From contig JBKHXX010000073.1 of assembly GCA_046565765.1 (NCBI GenBank), forward strand, positions 1 through 64,000: a stretch of 64,000 bases of DNA, written 5' to 3'. The notes below the pieces were generated by a model. It ran no database searches, was not told where the DNA came from, and saw only the letters and a list, made by a program, of their open reading frames with translations. The position numbers and the translations under genes were made by a program. This document shows positions 51,951 through 60,848 of this stretch, in pieces. Position 1 is the first letter of the stretch; every line of letters starts with the position of its first letter. The DNA comes from JBFMCT01 sp046565765 (GTDB lineage Bacteria > Actinomycetota > Acidimicrobiia > Acidimicrobiales > AC-14).

Positions 51951-52712
51951 CTGGCAGTGGGGGCACCAGTAGGCGACGCGGGCCAGGTCGCCCTGCCGGC
52001 GGCTTTCGATGGGCGTGCGGCAGCGGCGGCACGGCCGGCCGGAGCGGTTGTAGACCCAGCGCTCGACGCCCCTCCCCGTGAACGGGCCGAGCTGGGCCCG
52101 CATGAGGCGGCTGGCGGTGGTGTAGAGGCCGTCGAGAAGGTCGTCGTCGACGGCGGATAGCGGGGTCTCCGGGTTCAGCCCCTCCACGAACAGGGCTTCG
52201 CAGCGCCAGATGTTGCCGATCCCGGCCGCCACCCGTTGGTCGAGGAGCAGCTCGCCGACGGGTGTGTGCGGAGGCCGGGCCCGGGCCCGGCGGCGGATCT
52301 CGTGCAGGTCGAGGGGGTCGTCGAGGATGTCGGGTCCTAGGCCCGCCAGGCCGGGGTGGATGGCCTCGGCCCGCGGCTGGAGCAGCTCGACCACCGGGGC
52401 GTTGAAGCAGACCGCCAGCCGGTCGCCGCAGGCCAGGGTGAGGCGCGCCTGCGAGGCCGGACGCCGCCACCGCTCGCCCGCCCGGTACACGTGCCACGAG
52501 CCGGTCATCTTCATGTGGCTGTGCAGCACCTGGCCCGAGTCGAGCCGGATGAGGAGGTGCTTGCCCTGCGCCTCGACCTTCTCGACGGTCTGGCCGACGA
52601 GCTTGGATGCAGGCAGGCCGTTGACGATGGTGGCGGCCTCGGTCACGGTGCGGCCGGCCAGCCAGCGGTGGAGGGTGGCGGCGCTGCGGAAGAGGGTGTC
52701 GCCCTCAGGCAC
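51936..52712 (-). CDS. nei: Endonuclease VIII-type DNA glycosylase (Nei/Fpg)
   Basis: This 258-residue bifunctional glycosylase removes oxidised bases. The N-terminus PEGDTLFR with catalytic proline 2 and glutamate 3 is Nei-type. The helix-two-turn-helix has DQRVAAGIGNIWRCEALF near residue 160, and the zinc finger is CRRC, then CPHC at the C-terminus. Its last codons and stop lie within palindromic repeat C. It is encoded 7 bases before the lhr stop in the same direction (overlap 52705-52712), forming a repair operon. Confidence 0.94.
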   Translation of the reverse strand: MPEGDTLFRSAATLHRWLAGRTVTEAATIVNGLPASKLVGQTVEKVEAQGKHLLIRLDSGQVLHSHMKMTGSWHVYRAGERWRRPASQARLTLACGDRLAVCFNAPVVELLQPRAEAIHPGLAGLGPDILDDPLDLHEIRRRARARPPHTPVGELLLDQRVAAGIGNIWRCEALFVEGLNPETPLSAVDDDLLDGLYTTASRLMRAQLGPFTGRGVERWVYNRSGRPCRRCRTPIESRRQGDLARVAYWCPHCQVLGR

Positions 52713-55700
52713 CGTAGCGAACGAGGCCCTTGGGCGAGGGCACGAACCCGGCCCCCCGCAGCACCGGCTCCAGCCCCTCGTCGTAGCGCTCCAAGCCGAG
52801 CCGCCGGATGCGCCCGCCGTCGAGGAGCCCGGCCAGCGCCGCCACTGCCGCCTCCTCCCACGTGCCGTCGAGGGGACGGAGGGCGAGCAGGCCCCGCCCG
52901 CCCTTCTCCAGGTACAGGCTGGCCACCCCGTCGAGCAGGACGACGTAAGCGCCGGCCACCCGCCGGGGGCCGGTCACGGGCCACGGCAGGGCGACCCCAT
53001 AGACGTTGGCGGGATCGGTGGCGGCCAGGACGAGGGCGGTGGGCCGGCCGCCCGTGGAGGGCCGGGCCCGCAGCCGGTCGACCGCCCCGGGCAGGGCGAA
53101 CTGGGCCCCGCCCAGGCCGGCCACGAAGTAGCCGCGCCGGGCCCGGCCGGCTTCCTCCAGGGCCCGGAGGACGGGGTAGACGGTGGCGAAGCCTCCCGGG
53201 TGGCCCTCGCCCCGTACCGCCTCCCGGGTGAGCACCCCGTGGCGCTCCAGCAGGGCGCCGGCCAGGGCCCGGGCCCGCTCGGCACCCGTGACCTCGCCGA
53301 CCGGGAGGTCGGCCTCCACCAGCGACCACCGTCCCTGGGCCCTGGGTGGGCCGAGCATGGTGAGCGAGCCCAGGTTGGGGCGGCCGCCGCGGCGGCGGGC
53401 GCCGGCACCGCCGGCCCGGCCGGTCGTCCCTGCGAACGCCCGCAGGGCGGCGAAGGAGTCGTTGGTCACCTCGCCCGCCCACACCAGGTCCCACAGGGCG
53501 TCGAGGGTCAGCTTCTCGTCCGTCCCCCGCAGCTCCGGGAAGAAGCACGCTCCCCGCCGCCCGAGGATCTCCCGCAGGCGGTCGTGCTCCGGGTCCGACG
53601 GCCTCGGGTCGGCGGCAGCCGGCCGCAGGGCGGCCGCCTCCTCGCGGAGGAAGAGCATGACCTTGCCGTCGTCCCGGCCGAGGGGGCCCGCTCCCACCCA
53701 CACCACCTGGCCGGCCGCGGCCAGCTCGTCGAGCAGGCGGGGGGAGTAGTCCGTCACCCGGGCGCTCAGCACGTCGCGCTCCAGCACGGACGCAGGGATG
53801 GCCACCCCCTGCAGCTGGGCCACGGCCTCCAGCAGCCGGTCCAAGCCCCGGGCCTCCACGCCGATCCCGTGCCAGGCGGGCAGGAAGCGGGCCAGGGCCT
53901 CGGCCTCCGTGGGCTCGACCTCCCGGCGCAGGGCGGCCAGGGAGATCTGGCGCAGGCGCCGCAGCACGTCGGGGTCGCACCACTCCCGCTCCGTGCCCCC
54001 CGGCTTGAACTCGCCCCGCAGCAAGAGTCCCGCATCGGCCCGCCGTTGGAGCACCGCCTCCACGGCGGCGGCCGGAAGCCCGTAGCGCAACGCCGGCTCG
54101 GTCGTGACGAACGGGCCGTGGCGGCGTGCCCACCGCCCGAGCAGCGACCCCAGCGGGTCGTCGGCCGGCTCCAGGAACGCCTCCGGCAGGCCCGGCGGGG
54201 GCTGGACGCCGAGGGCGTCGCGATAGCGGCCGGCGTCCTCGGCGGCGATGAGCCGGGGCTCGCCCGCGATCCGCACCTCGACGGCCCGCCGCTCCCGCAG
54301 CAGCGCAGGCCCGAAGTCGGCGGTCGAGCGGGCCCGCAGCTCGTCGACGGTCAGGTCGCCCAGCCGGCGGAGCAGGTCGTGCGCCCCGTCGGCGTCCCGG
54401 GCCCAGCGGTCCTCGTCGAGGAACTGGAGGTCGGCCTCCAGGTCGGCCACCGCCTCGGCCGAGATCAGCTCCCGCAGGTCCTCCGACCCCAGCAGCTCGG
54501 CCAGCAGGCCCCGGTCGAGGGTGAGGGCCTGGGCCCGGCGCTCGGCGATGGGGGCGTCGCCCTCGTAGAGGAACGAGGCCACGTAGGCGAAGGCCAGCGA
54601 CTGGGCGAAGGGCGACGGACGGGGCGTGTCCACCGACAGCACCCGCACCGTGCGGGAGCGGATGGCGCCCATGAGCTCGACCAGGGCGGGCAGGTCGAAG
54701 ACGTCCCGCAGGCACTCGCGGTACGTCTCCAGCAGGATCGGGAACGAGCCGTGCCTCGACGCCACCGCCAGCAGGTCGGCGGCGCGCTGGCGCTGCTGCC
54801 ACAGGGGCGTGCGCTGACCGGGCCGGCGGCGTGGGAGCAGGAGGGCCCGGGCCGCGTTCTCCCGGAAGCGGCTGGCGAACAGGGCCGAGTTGGCCAGCTG
54901 GCCCACCACCAGCTCCTCGACCTCCTCGGGGTCGAGCAGGATCGACTCGACGGGCGGGGCCTCGTCGGCCTCGGGCAGCCGCACGACGAACCCCTCGTCG
55001 CTCCACATGGTCTGGACCTCGACGCCCAGGCGGCTGCGCACCCTGGCCTCCACCGCCAGCGCCCAGGGGGCGTGCACCCGCCCGCCCAGCGGCGACAGCA
55101 CGCACACCCGCCAGTCGCCCAGCTCGTCGGGGAAGCGCTCGACCACCAGCTGGCGGTCGGTGGGCAGGGCGCCGGTGACGGCCCGCTCCTCGGCCAGGTA
55201 GGAGCGCAGGTTGGACAGCGCCAGCGGGTCGAGCTCGCACTCCTCGGCCAGCCGGGCGTCGTCCCACCCGTCGACTTCCCGCAGGAAGGCCCCGATGGCC
55301 TTGCCCAGCTCGGCCGGCCGGCCCACGTGGTCGCCGTGCCAGAACGGCATCTTCCCGGGCTCGCCCGGAGCAGGGGTGACGACCACCCGGTCGCGGGTGA
55401 TGTCCTGGATGCGCCACGTGGTGGCGCCCAGCACGAACGTCTCGCCGGGCCGGCTCTCGTAGACGAACTCCTCGTCGACCTCGCCCACCCGGCCACCCTC
55501 GGGGGTGAACACGCCGAACAGGCCCCGGTCGGGGATGGTGCCGCCCGAGATCACGGCCAGCATGCGGGCCCCGGCCCGGGCCCGCAGGGTGCCCTCCACC
55601 CGGTCCCACACGATGCGGGGGCGCAGCTCGGAGAACTCGTCGGAGGGGTAGCGCCCGGCCAGCATGTCGAGCACGCCCTCCAGCACGGGCCGGGTCACCT

Positions 55701-57096
55701 CGGCGAAGGGCTCCGCCCCCCGCACCACCTCGGCCACGTCCTCGACGGTCATGTCCTCGATGGCCACCATGGCCACGATCTGCTGGGCCAGCACGTCGAC
55801 GGGGTTGCGGGGGACGCGGGTCTCCTCGATCAGTCCCGCCTTCATGCGGGACACGACCACCGCCGCCTCGACCAGGTCGCCCCGGAACTTGGGGAAGATG
55901 CGGCCCCGGGACGGCTCGCCCACCGAATGGCCGGCCCGGCCGATGCGCTGGAGGCCGCTGGCCACCGACGTGGGGGACTCGACCTGCACGACCAGGTCGA
56001 TGGCCCCCATGTCGATGCCCAGCTCTAGGCTGCTGGTCGCCACCAGGGCGGGCAGCTTGCCCGCCTTGAGCAGGTCCTCGATTTCCAGCCGCTGCTCGCG
56101 GGCCACCGACCCGTGGTGGGCCCGTACCAGGTCCTCGCCCGCCAGCTCGTTGAGCCGGTTGGCCAGCCGCTCCGCCAGCCGCCGGGAGTTGACGAACACC
56201 AGCGTCGACCGGTGGCGGCGGATGAGGTCGAGCAGGACGGGATGGATCGCCGGCCAGATCGAGTGGCGCACCTCGGGGTCGCCGGCCGCCGGTCCGGACA
56301 GGACGTTGCCGTCGTCCAGCGGGCGGCCCAGCTCGGCCATGTCCTCCACCGGCACGATCACCTCGAGGTCGAGCTCCTTGCGCACGCCGGCGTCCACCAC
56401 CGTGACGGGCCGCCGCTCTCCCGTGGCCGGCGAGCGGCCGCCCAGGAAGCGGGCGATCTCGTCCAGCGGCCGCTGGGTGGCCGACAGCCCGATCCGCTGC
56501 GGCGACGGTCGGCCCGCGCCGGCGCACAGCCGCTCCAGCCGTTCGAGGGACAGGGCCAGGTGGGCGCCCCGCTTGGTGCCGGCCACGGAGTGGATCTCGT
56601 CCACGATCACGTGCTCCACGCCGGCCAGCACGTCCCGGGCCGACGAGGTGAGCATGAGGTAGAGCGACTCGGGGGTCGTGATGAGGATGTCGGGGGGGTG
56701 GCGGACGATGTCGCGCCGGTCGGGGGCGGGCGTGTCGCCGGTGCGGGTCGCCACCCGGATGGCGGGCGGCGCCACCCCCCGCCGCTCGGCCTCCACCGCC
56801 ATGCCCGTCAGCGGCGCCCGCAGGTTGCGCTCCACGTCGTAGGTGAGGGCCTTCAGGGGCGACACATAGAGAACTGATGTGGCTCGAGTACCGCTGCGGT
56901 ACTCGGGAGACATCAGTTTGTCCAGGGCCCACAGGAAGGCGGCCAGGGTCTTGCCCGAGCCGGTGGGGGCGAGGATGAGGGTGTGCTCACCCCGGCTGAT
57001 GGCGTCCCAACCCTGCTCCTGGGCCGGCGTGGGGGACTCGAACGTGGCTTCGAACCACGCCCGCGCCACAGGCGAGAACCGGTCCAGCGCAGCCAC
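52705..57096 (-). CDS. lhr: Lhr-type ATP-dependent DNA helicase with palindrome insertion
   Basis: This 1463-residue helicase is close to the usual long form (Lhr-Core plus C-terminal extension). Walker A is LAPTGSGKTLAAF near residue 40, and the DExH box is HVIVDEIHSV near 165. The C-terminal part is the glycosylase-associated extension often linked to nucleotide excision or alkylation repair. Between DKL and VLYVSPLKAL the sequence MSPEYRSGTRATS is encoded by a 47-bp palindrome (56872-56918), placed in a loop between helicase motifs Ia and earlier. The frame stays open, so the protein may remain functional. The gene overlaps nei. Confidence 0.94.
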   Translation of the reverse strand: MAALDRFSPVARAWFEATFESPTPAQEQGWDAISRGEHTLILAPTGSGKTLAAFLWALDKLMSPEYRSGTRATSVLYVSPLKALTYDVERNLRAPLTGMAVEAERRGVAPPAIRVATRTGDTPAPDRRDIVRHPPDILITTPESLYLMLTSSARDVLAGVEHVIVDEIHSVAGTKRGAHLALSLERLERLCAGAGRPSPQRIGLSATQRPLDEIARFLGGRSPATGERRPVTVVDAGVRKELDLEVIVPVEDMAELGRPLDDGNVLSGPAAGDPEVRHSIWPAIHPVLLDLIRRHRSTLVFVNSRRLAERLANRLNELAGEDLVRAHHGSVAREQRLEIEDLLKAGKLPALVATSSLELGIDMGAIDLVVQVESPTSVASGLQRIGRAGHSVGEPSRGRIFPKFRGDLVEAAVVVSRMKAGLIEETRVPRNPVDVLAQQIVAMVAIEDMTVEDVAEVVRGAEPFAEVTRPVLEGVLDMLAGRYPSDEFSELRPRIVWDRVEGTLRARAGARMLAVISGGTIPDRGLFGVFTPEGGRVGEVDEEFVYESRPGETFVLGATTWRIQDITRDRVVVTPAPGEPGKMPFWHGDHVGRPAELGKAIGAFLREVDGWDDARLAEECELDPLALSNLRSYLAEERAVTGALPTDRQLVVERFPDELGDWRVCVLSPLGGRVHAPWALAVEARVRSRLGVEVQTMWSDEGFVVRLPEADEAPPVESILLDPEEVEELVVGQLANSALFASRFRENAARALLLPRRRPGQRTPLWQQRQRAADLLAVASRHGSFPILLETYRECLRDVFDLPALVELMGAIRSRTVRVLSVDTPRPSPFAQSLAFAYVASFLYEGDAPIAERRAQALTLDRGLLAELLGSEDLRELISAEAVADLEADLQFLDEDRWARDADGAHDLLRRLGDLTVDELRARSTADFGPALLRERRAVEVRIAGEPRLIAAEDAGRYRDALGVQPPPGLPEAFLEPADDPLGSLLGRWARRHGPFVTTEPALRYGLPAAAVEAVLQRRADAGLLLRGEFKPGGTEREWCDPDVLRRLRQISLAALRREVEPTEAEALARFLPAWHGIGVEARGLDRLLEAVAQLQGVAIPASVLERDVLSARVTDYSPRLLDELAAAGQVVWVGAGPLGRDDGKVMLFLREEAAALRPAAADPRPSDPEHDRLREILGRRGACFFPELRGTDEKLTLDALWDLVWAGEVTNDSFAALRAFAGTTGRAGGAGARRRGGRPNLGSLTMLGPPRAQGRWSLVEADLPVGEVTGAERARALAGALLERHGVLTREAVRGEGHPGGFATVYPVLRALEEAGRARRGYFVAGLGGAQFALPGAVDRLRARPSTGGRPTALVLAATDPANVYGVALPWPVTGPRRVAGAYVVLLDGVASLYLEKGGRGLLALRPLDGTWEEAAVAALAGLLDGGRIRRLGLERYDEGLEPVLRGAGFVPSPKGLVRYGA
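56872..56918. repeat. 47-bp palindrome inserted in frame within lhr
   Basis: AACTGATGT and ACATCAGTT form outer arms; CGAGTACCGC and GCGGTACTCG form inner arms around a single T, with four unpaired bases between the arm pairs. It encodes residues of a helicase surface loop. It differs in sequence from the 49-bp family. Confidence 0.8.
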
Positions 57097-57105
57097 CAGG
57101 CCAGG

Positions 57106-58260
57106 CTACGACGGCCTGGCCCGCTGCTGGAGCGCCATCACGGCCAGCTCGGGCTCGCTGCCGGCAGCCACTGCCGGCAACGGCGACGACGGGTCGAACC
57201 ACGCCCGCACGTACTCGACCGTCTCCCGCAGCGACCCCCCGCCCCGGTACTGGAAGTGCAACCGCAGCAAAGGCTCACGCAGGCGGTACCAGGTGCGGCG
57301 CTGGTCGGCCCCCGCCCGCTTCTCGCCCCTCACCCAGCCGCCGTCGGCGAGGCGGCCGAGGGCGGTGGCGGCGGTGCGTTCGGTGAGCCCCGAGGCCGCG
57401 GCCAGCTCGGCCACGGTGGCCGCCGGGGGGCCCGTGCCCAGCGCCCGCACCAGCCGGGCCTCGTTGGGCGGCAGCGACCACAGCCGCTGCTGGAACGACG
57501 GGACGAACTGCTCGACGAGGGCCTCGACCACCGGTACGACCTCCTCCAGGGCGGCGGGCGTGGCCGTCGCCGCCACCAGCGTCCACAGGCGCGGCCACCC
57601 CCCGACGAGGTGGTGCAGGGCGGCGACCCGGCTCGGGGGGACCGGCTCGGGCCAACCCAGCCGGGCCAGCAGCTCGGCCGCCTCGTCCACCGTGAGCGGC
57701 TCCAGGTGCTCCACCGCGAACGACCCGAACCAGGGCTGGTTGCGCGAACCGATCCCCGAGAACACCTGCGGGGTGGACGCCAGCAGCACGACCGCCCCGC
57801 TGGTCTCGACGAACGAGCGCAGGTCGCGCTGGCCGGCGGTGCCCATGCCGTCGAACACCCGGGCCAGGTTCTCGACGACCGCCACCAGCACCCGGTCGCC
57901 CAGGTGCGCCACCAGCGCCTCCTCCAGCGAGGCCGGGTCGCGCCCGGCCTCGACACCGAGCGACCGGCACAGCTCGGCCAGCAGGTTGGCGTAGGACGCC
58001 ACGCCCACCGCGTCCTCGTCCACCCGGGACGCCACCAGGCCGGGCTCGTCCCGCAGCCGGTGCAGCACGACCTCGATCAGGTGGGTCTTCCCGGCGCCCC
58101 GGGGCCCGACGAGCAGGGTGTGGGGACGGTTCCCCGAGCTGGCCGACCCCAGCAGCCGCCGCTCGAGGGTGGCCAGCAGGTCGTCTCGCCCGACGGTGCG
58201 GGCAGCCAGGTCGGCCGCCCCCTCCCGCGACGGGGTGAACGGGCGGGCCCGGGCGGTCAC
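57106..58260 (-). CDS. AAA/STAND-like ATPase with winged helix (second gene of pair)
   Basis: This 384-residue protein has Walker A LLVGPRGAGKTHLIEV near residue 52 and a degenerate Walker B (VLVAVVENLARVF near 135, with VEN in place of the usual DE). A sensor-like STPQVF near 170 follows, and a C-terminal winged helix (VAELAAASGLTERTAATAL near 295). It resembles Orc1/Cdc6-like or archaeal-type ATPases. It overlaps the preceding ATPase by four bases, so the two are co-translated. No recognised effector domain. Confidence 0.75.
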   Translation of the reverse strand: MTARARPFTPSREGAADLAARTVGRDDLLATLERRLLGSASSGNRPHTLLVGPRGAGKTHLIEVVLHRLRDEPGLVASRVDEDAVGVASYANLLAELCRSLGVEAGRDPASLEEALVAHLGDRVLVAVVENLARVFDGMGTAGQRDLRSFVETSGAVVLLASTPQVFSGIGSRNQPWFGSFAVEHLEPLTVDEAAELLARLGWPEPVPPSRVAALHHLVGGWPRLWTLVAATATPAALEEVVPVVEALVEQFVPSFQQRLWSLPPNEARLVRALGTGPPAATVAELAAASGLTERTAATALGRLADGGWVRGEKRAGADQRRTWYRLREPLLRLHFQYRGGGSLRETVEYVRAWFDPSSPLPAVAAGSEPELAVMALQQRARPS

Positions 58261-59417
58261 AGCCGGCGCATGGCCCGCCAGGCGTCACGGACGATGCGGG
58301 TGGCGAACGTGTCGGCCGCCCCCCGGCGGGCCAGGTAGTGGTCGGCCTCCAGCCGCTCGACGAGGGCCAGGAGGGCGTCGCGGGACGGGCGCACGTCGAG
58401 GTCCACGGCCCCCAGCCTGCTCCCCAGCTGTGACAGGTCGAGCGGCGCATCGGCCACCGCCACGGCGTCGAGCACGTGCCCGGCCAGGTCGGCGTCGGCC
58501 CCGTAGTAGGCCCGCAGGCGGTCGCGGTAGTGGCGAAGGTTCCAGGGGTCGTCGGGGTCGACGAGGGCCTCGTCGCGGATGGCCCACACGTCGTCCGGCC
58601 GCAGGGTCGCGGCGCCCCGCCGGTGGGCGGCGTGGGCGAGATGGTGCAGGAAGTAGGGGATGGCGTCGGCCGCTTCCACCATGGCCGCCACCACCGCCTC
58701 CTCGTCGGAGGTGGCGACCTGCTCGCCCAGGAGCAGGCAGCGGGCCAGGAAGGCGGCGTCGGCGGCCACCAGAGGCCCGACCCGCACCCGCTGGAGGTCG
58801 TTGACCGGGGTGGTGTCGACCACCGCGTGGTGGAGGCCGACCGAGCCGGCCAGCACCATGGCCAGGTTGGGCGCCTCCTGGCGGGGCCGGCGCAGGCTGC
58901 GGAGGAACTCGACCGCCCCACCCGGGCGGCGCCGCTCGATGGCCATGGCCAGCACCGCGATCTCGTCGAGGATGACGACCAGGCGGGTGGGCGCGGCCCG
59001 GCCCGCCGCCCACCGGAACAGGTCGTCCGCGCCGTCGGGCCCCTGCTCGCCCCCGCCTCCCTCCCGCCGGATGCGCACGCCCCGCCAGCCCACGTCCACG
59101 GTGACGTTCCAGCGGGCCAGCTCCTCGGCGAACACCCGGTGGCCGCGGAGCACGTCGACCAGCCGCCGGCCGAACAGCTCGGGGTCGTCGGTCTCGGCGC
59201 TGATGCGCAGCACCACGTGCTCGGGGCTGAGGACGTGCTCCACCTTGCGCAGGAGCGACGTCTTGCCCATGCGGCGGTCGCCGGTGACCAGCGCCCCCAC
59301 GCCCCCCACCGAACGCAACACCTCGCCGAACTCGTCGCCGTGGCCGATGTGGTCGGCCGGGTCGACGGGGCCGCCCAGGTTGGCCTGGATGGGCCACGCC
59401 GCCGGCGGATCGGTCAC
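58257..59417 (-). CDS. Archaeal-type AAA ATPase (first gene of pair)
   Basis: This 386-residue protein has Walker A VTGDRRMGKTSLLRKV near residue 46 and Walker B RLVVILDEIAVLAM near 155, then GSVGLHHAV (sensor-like) and a helical C-terminal domain that may be a winged helix. It fits the archaeal ATPase family (GDRRMGKTSLL is characteristic). The GTG at 59417 (MTDPPAAW) is preferred. It would be nearly leaderless from a promoter TTAGAC-N17-TATCCT. An 8-bp palindrome overlaps this promoter. Confidence 0.75.
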   Translation of the reverse strand: MTDPPAAWPIQANLGGPVDPADHIGHGDEFGEVLRSVGGVGALVTGDRRMGKTSLLRKVEHVLSPEHVVLRISAETDDPELFGRRLVDVLRGHRVFAEELARWNVTVDVGWRGVRIRREGGGGEQGPDGADDLFRWAAGRAAPTRLVVILDEIAVLAMAIERRRPGGAVEFLRSLRRPRQEAPNLAMVLAGSVGLHHAVVDTTPVNDLQRVRVGPLVAADAAFLARCLLLGEQVATSDEEAVVAAMVEAADAIPYFLHHLAHAAHRRGAATLRPDDVWAIRDEALVDPDDPWNLRHYRDRLRAYYGADADLAGHVLDAVAVADAPLDLSQLGSRLGAVDLDVRPSRDALLALVERLEADHYLARRGAADTFATRIVRDAWRAMRRL

Positions 59418-59443
59418 CCGCACAGGATACACGCCAGATATGG

Positions 59444-59465
59444 TGTACGTCTAACCTGACGTACA
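59444..59465 (-). promoter_or_regulatory. Palindromic operator upstream of the ATPase pair
   Basis: TGTACGTC and GACGTACA are perfect 8-base arms separated by TAACCT. On the minus strand it overlaps TTAGAC, the likely -35 of the ATPase operon, whose -10 TATCCT lies 17 bases on. A dimeric repressor site is inferred; one of the ATPases' winged helices could be autoregulatory. Confidence 0.5.
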
Positions 59466-59496
59466 ACCCCGGGAGCCCGTGCTCGGGACGCGAGAC

Positions 59497-59521
59497 GGCC
59501 CCCGGCCAGGGGCCGGGGGCC
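59497..59521 (-). terminator. Hairpin after the GlsB-like gene
   Basis: GGCCCCCGGCC and its exact complement form an 11-bp stem with loop AGG, 17 bases after the stop of the minus-strand gene. No U-run follows. It separates this gene from the ATPase promoter region. Confidence 0.6.
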
Positions 59522-59538
59522 GCTCCTTGCGGTGCGAC

Positions 59539-59802
59539 TCAGTAGTAGGCCCGGCGCCGGCGGGTGACGGCCCACACCACGACCACCGCCCCCAGGATCG
59601 ACATGATCCATCCCGGCGTGTAGCCGGTGCCCCAGAGCAACTTGCCCACCAGGCCTCCGAGGAAAGCGCCCGCGATCCCGGCGGCCATGGTGCCGAGCAC
59701 GCCCAGCGGGCTGGGTCCGGGCACCAGCAAGCGGGCGATGGCGCCCACGATCAGGCCGAACAGAGCTAGCGTCAGCAGGAACCAAATCGTGATCTCGTTC
59801 AT
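59539..59802 (-). CDS. GlsB/YeaQ/YmgE family small membrane protein
   Basis: This 87-residue protein has three hydrophobic segments: IWFLLTLALFGLIVGAIARLLVPG, then GVLGTMAAGIAGAFLGGLVGKLLWG, and WIMSILGAVVVVWAVTRRRRAY. The family is a glycine-rich stress-associated membrane protein, induced by stress in several bacteria. ATG start at 59802. Downstream hairpin terminator present. Confidence 0.9.
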   Translation of the reverse strand: MNEITIWFLLTLALFGLIVGAIARLLVPGPSPLGVLGTMAAGIAGAFLGGLVGKLLWGTGYTPGWIMSILGAVVVVWAVTRRRRAYY

Positions 59803-59889
59803 GTTTGCGAGTGTCTCCAGGGGGGGCCGGTTCCACACCCGGCCCCCAACCCCTGGGAGCCCGCCCGAAGGAGTGGGATACTGATCGCC

Positions 59890-60048
59890 ATGGAGAAGAC
59901 GCAGGCCGACAACATCATCAACCAGGCCCGCTGCGCTCTGTGTGGCCAGGGGGTGTACATCGACCCGAAGCACGGTCGGATCACCTGTGCCGGCTGCAAC
60001 CAGTACACCGACTGCTGCATCTGCGACGACGTCTCGCTGCGCCGGTGA
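59890..60048 (+). CDS. Tiny cysteine-rich zinc-ribbon protein (52 residues)
   Basis: This short gene encodes MEKTQADNIINQARCALCGQ and continues with CAGC and CCICDD, giving CxxC knuckles at about residues 15-18 and 35-38 plus a closing CCxC. This is a zinc-ribbon-like fold with no other domain. No family is recognised. The ATG at 59890 has AAGGAG about 16 bases upstream, which is far. It is immediately upstream of the DnaJ-domain gene, which also carries cysteine pairs. Confidence 0.55.
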   Translation: MEKTQADNIINQARCALCGQGVYIDPKHGRITCAGCNQYTDCCICDDVSLRR

Positions 60049-60128
60049 TCCGGCGCGAGGACGGGCTCGGCAGGGAGTGAGCTGGCGGGTTCTGTGAAGG
60101 TGGACGTCCATCAGGGAACACCGGAGCC

Positions 60129-60683
60129 ATGAAGCCGTGGGAGATCCTGGGGGTCTCGCCCAAGGCCACGCGGGCGGAGATCACCACCGCCTACCGCACG
60201 CTGGCCTACATCTTCCACCCCGACCGCTTCGTCGACGCCCCCGACCCGGTCAAGACCGAGGCCCAGAAGCGCATGGCCCAGCTGAACAAGGCCTACGACC
60301 TGGCCAAGCGCGGGCGGAAGGACGAGGTGACCTACACCATTCAGGCCGACGAGCGGGCCGCCAAGGAGCGGGAGGCCACCGCCCGGGCCCAGCCCAAGTG
60401 GCAGGACGTCGTGCGCGAGCGGGTGCGGGCCGAGGCCAAGGCCAAGGAGATGCGGGAGGCGCGTGAGCGGGCCATGACCAACGGCCAGGCCCGGCCCCGC
60501 CCCAAGCCGCGGGTGCGCACCGGGCCCTCGGTGATGGCCGGCGCGGGCGAGGCCGTCCACACCGGCAAGCTCTACTGCCGCGGCTGCCGGAGCATCCAGT
60601 GGCTGCCGGCCGAGTGGCGCACCCAGCTCGACACCACCGACTTCTACTGCTCCATCTGCGACCGGCTGATCCTCTCCCGCTGA
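60129..60683 (+). CDS. DnaJ-domain protein with C-terminal zinc knuckle
   Basis: This 184-residue protein has a J domain in residues about 3-65 (PWEILGVSPKATRAEITTAYRTLAYIFHPDRF, with HPD near 32, and MAQLNKAYDLAKRG), then a charged coiled stretch (KEREATARAQPKWQDVVRERVRAEAKAKEMREARERAM). It ends in a four-cysteine knuckle (YCRGCRSIQWLP, then FYCSICDRLIL). It should stimulate DnaK ATPase and may bring RNA or protein clients; the knuckle is unusual for J proteins. Two palindromes follow. Confidence 0.88.
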   Translation: MKPWEILGVSPKATRAEITTAYRTLAYIFHPDRFVDAPDPVKTEAQKRMAQLNKAYDLAKRGRKDEVTYTIQADERAAKEREATARAQPKWQDVVRERVRAEAKAKEMREARERAMTNGQARPRPKPRVRTGPSVMAGAGEAVHTGKLYCRGCRSIQWLPAEWRTQLDTTDFYCSICDRLILSR

Positions 60684-60692
60684 CCGGCGCCC

Positions 60693-60719
60693 CTCTACAT
60701 GTCCCGGACATGTAGAGGA
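60693..60719. repeat. Palindrome after the DnaJ gene
   Basis: CCTCTACATGT and ACATGTAGAGG are perfect 11-base arms around CCCGG. Placed 10 bases after the stop, it could end transcription, but no T-run follows. It resembles a second hairpin at 60762 in its TGTC-N3-GACA centre. Confidence 0.65.
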
Positions 60720-60761
60720 ATCCAGCATCTAAGAGTCGCCGTCATATCAGGAATCAGCTAG

Positions 60762-60774
60762 GTGTCGGGGACAC
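60762..60774. repeat. Second palindrome in the 60.7 kb gap
   Basis: GTGTC and GACAC surround GGG. It lies about 25 bases upstream of TACAAT (60799-60804), a candidate -10 for the downstream three-gene operon, and could be an operator. The 165-base gap holds no gene. Confidence 0.45.
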
Positions 60775-60848
60775 TATCGCCGCCTCCAGGGTGCGGCATA
60801 CAATTCCGGCCGATACCTGCACCGGCACTCTGAACGAGGAGCACACGC

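Noticed and set aside
52643..56932. Very long alternative frame over lhr (about 1429 residues)
   Set aside because: It is Pro/Arg/Gly-rich without domains, a shadow of the high-G+C helicase gene.
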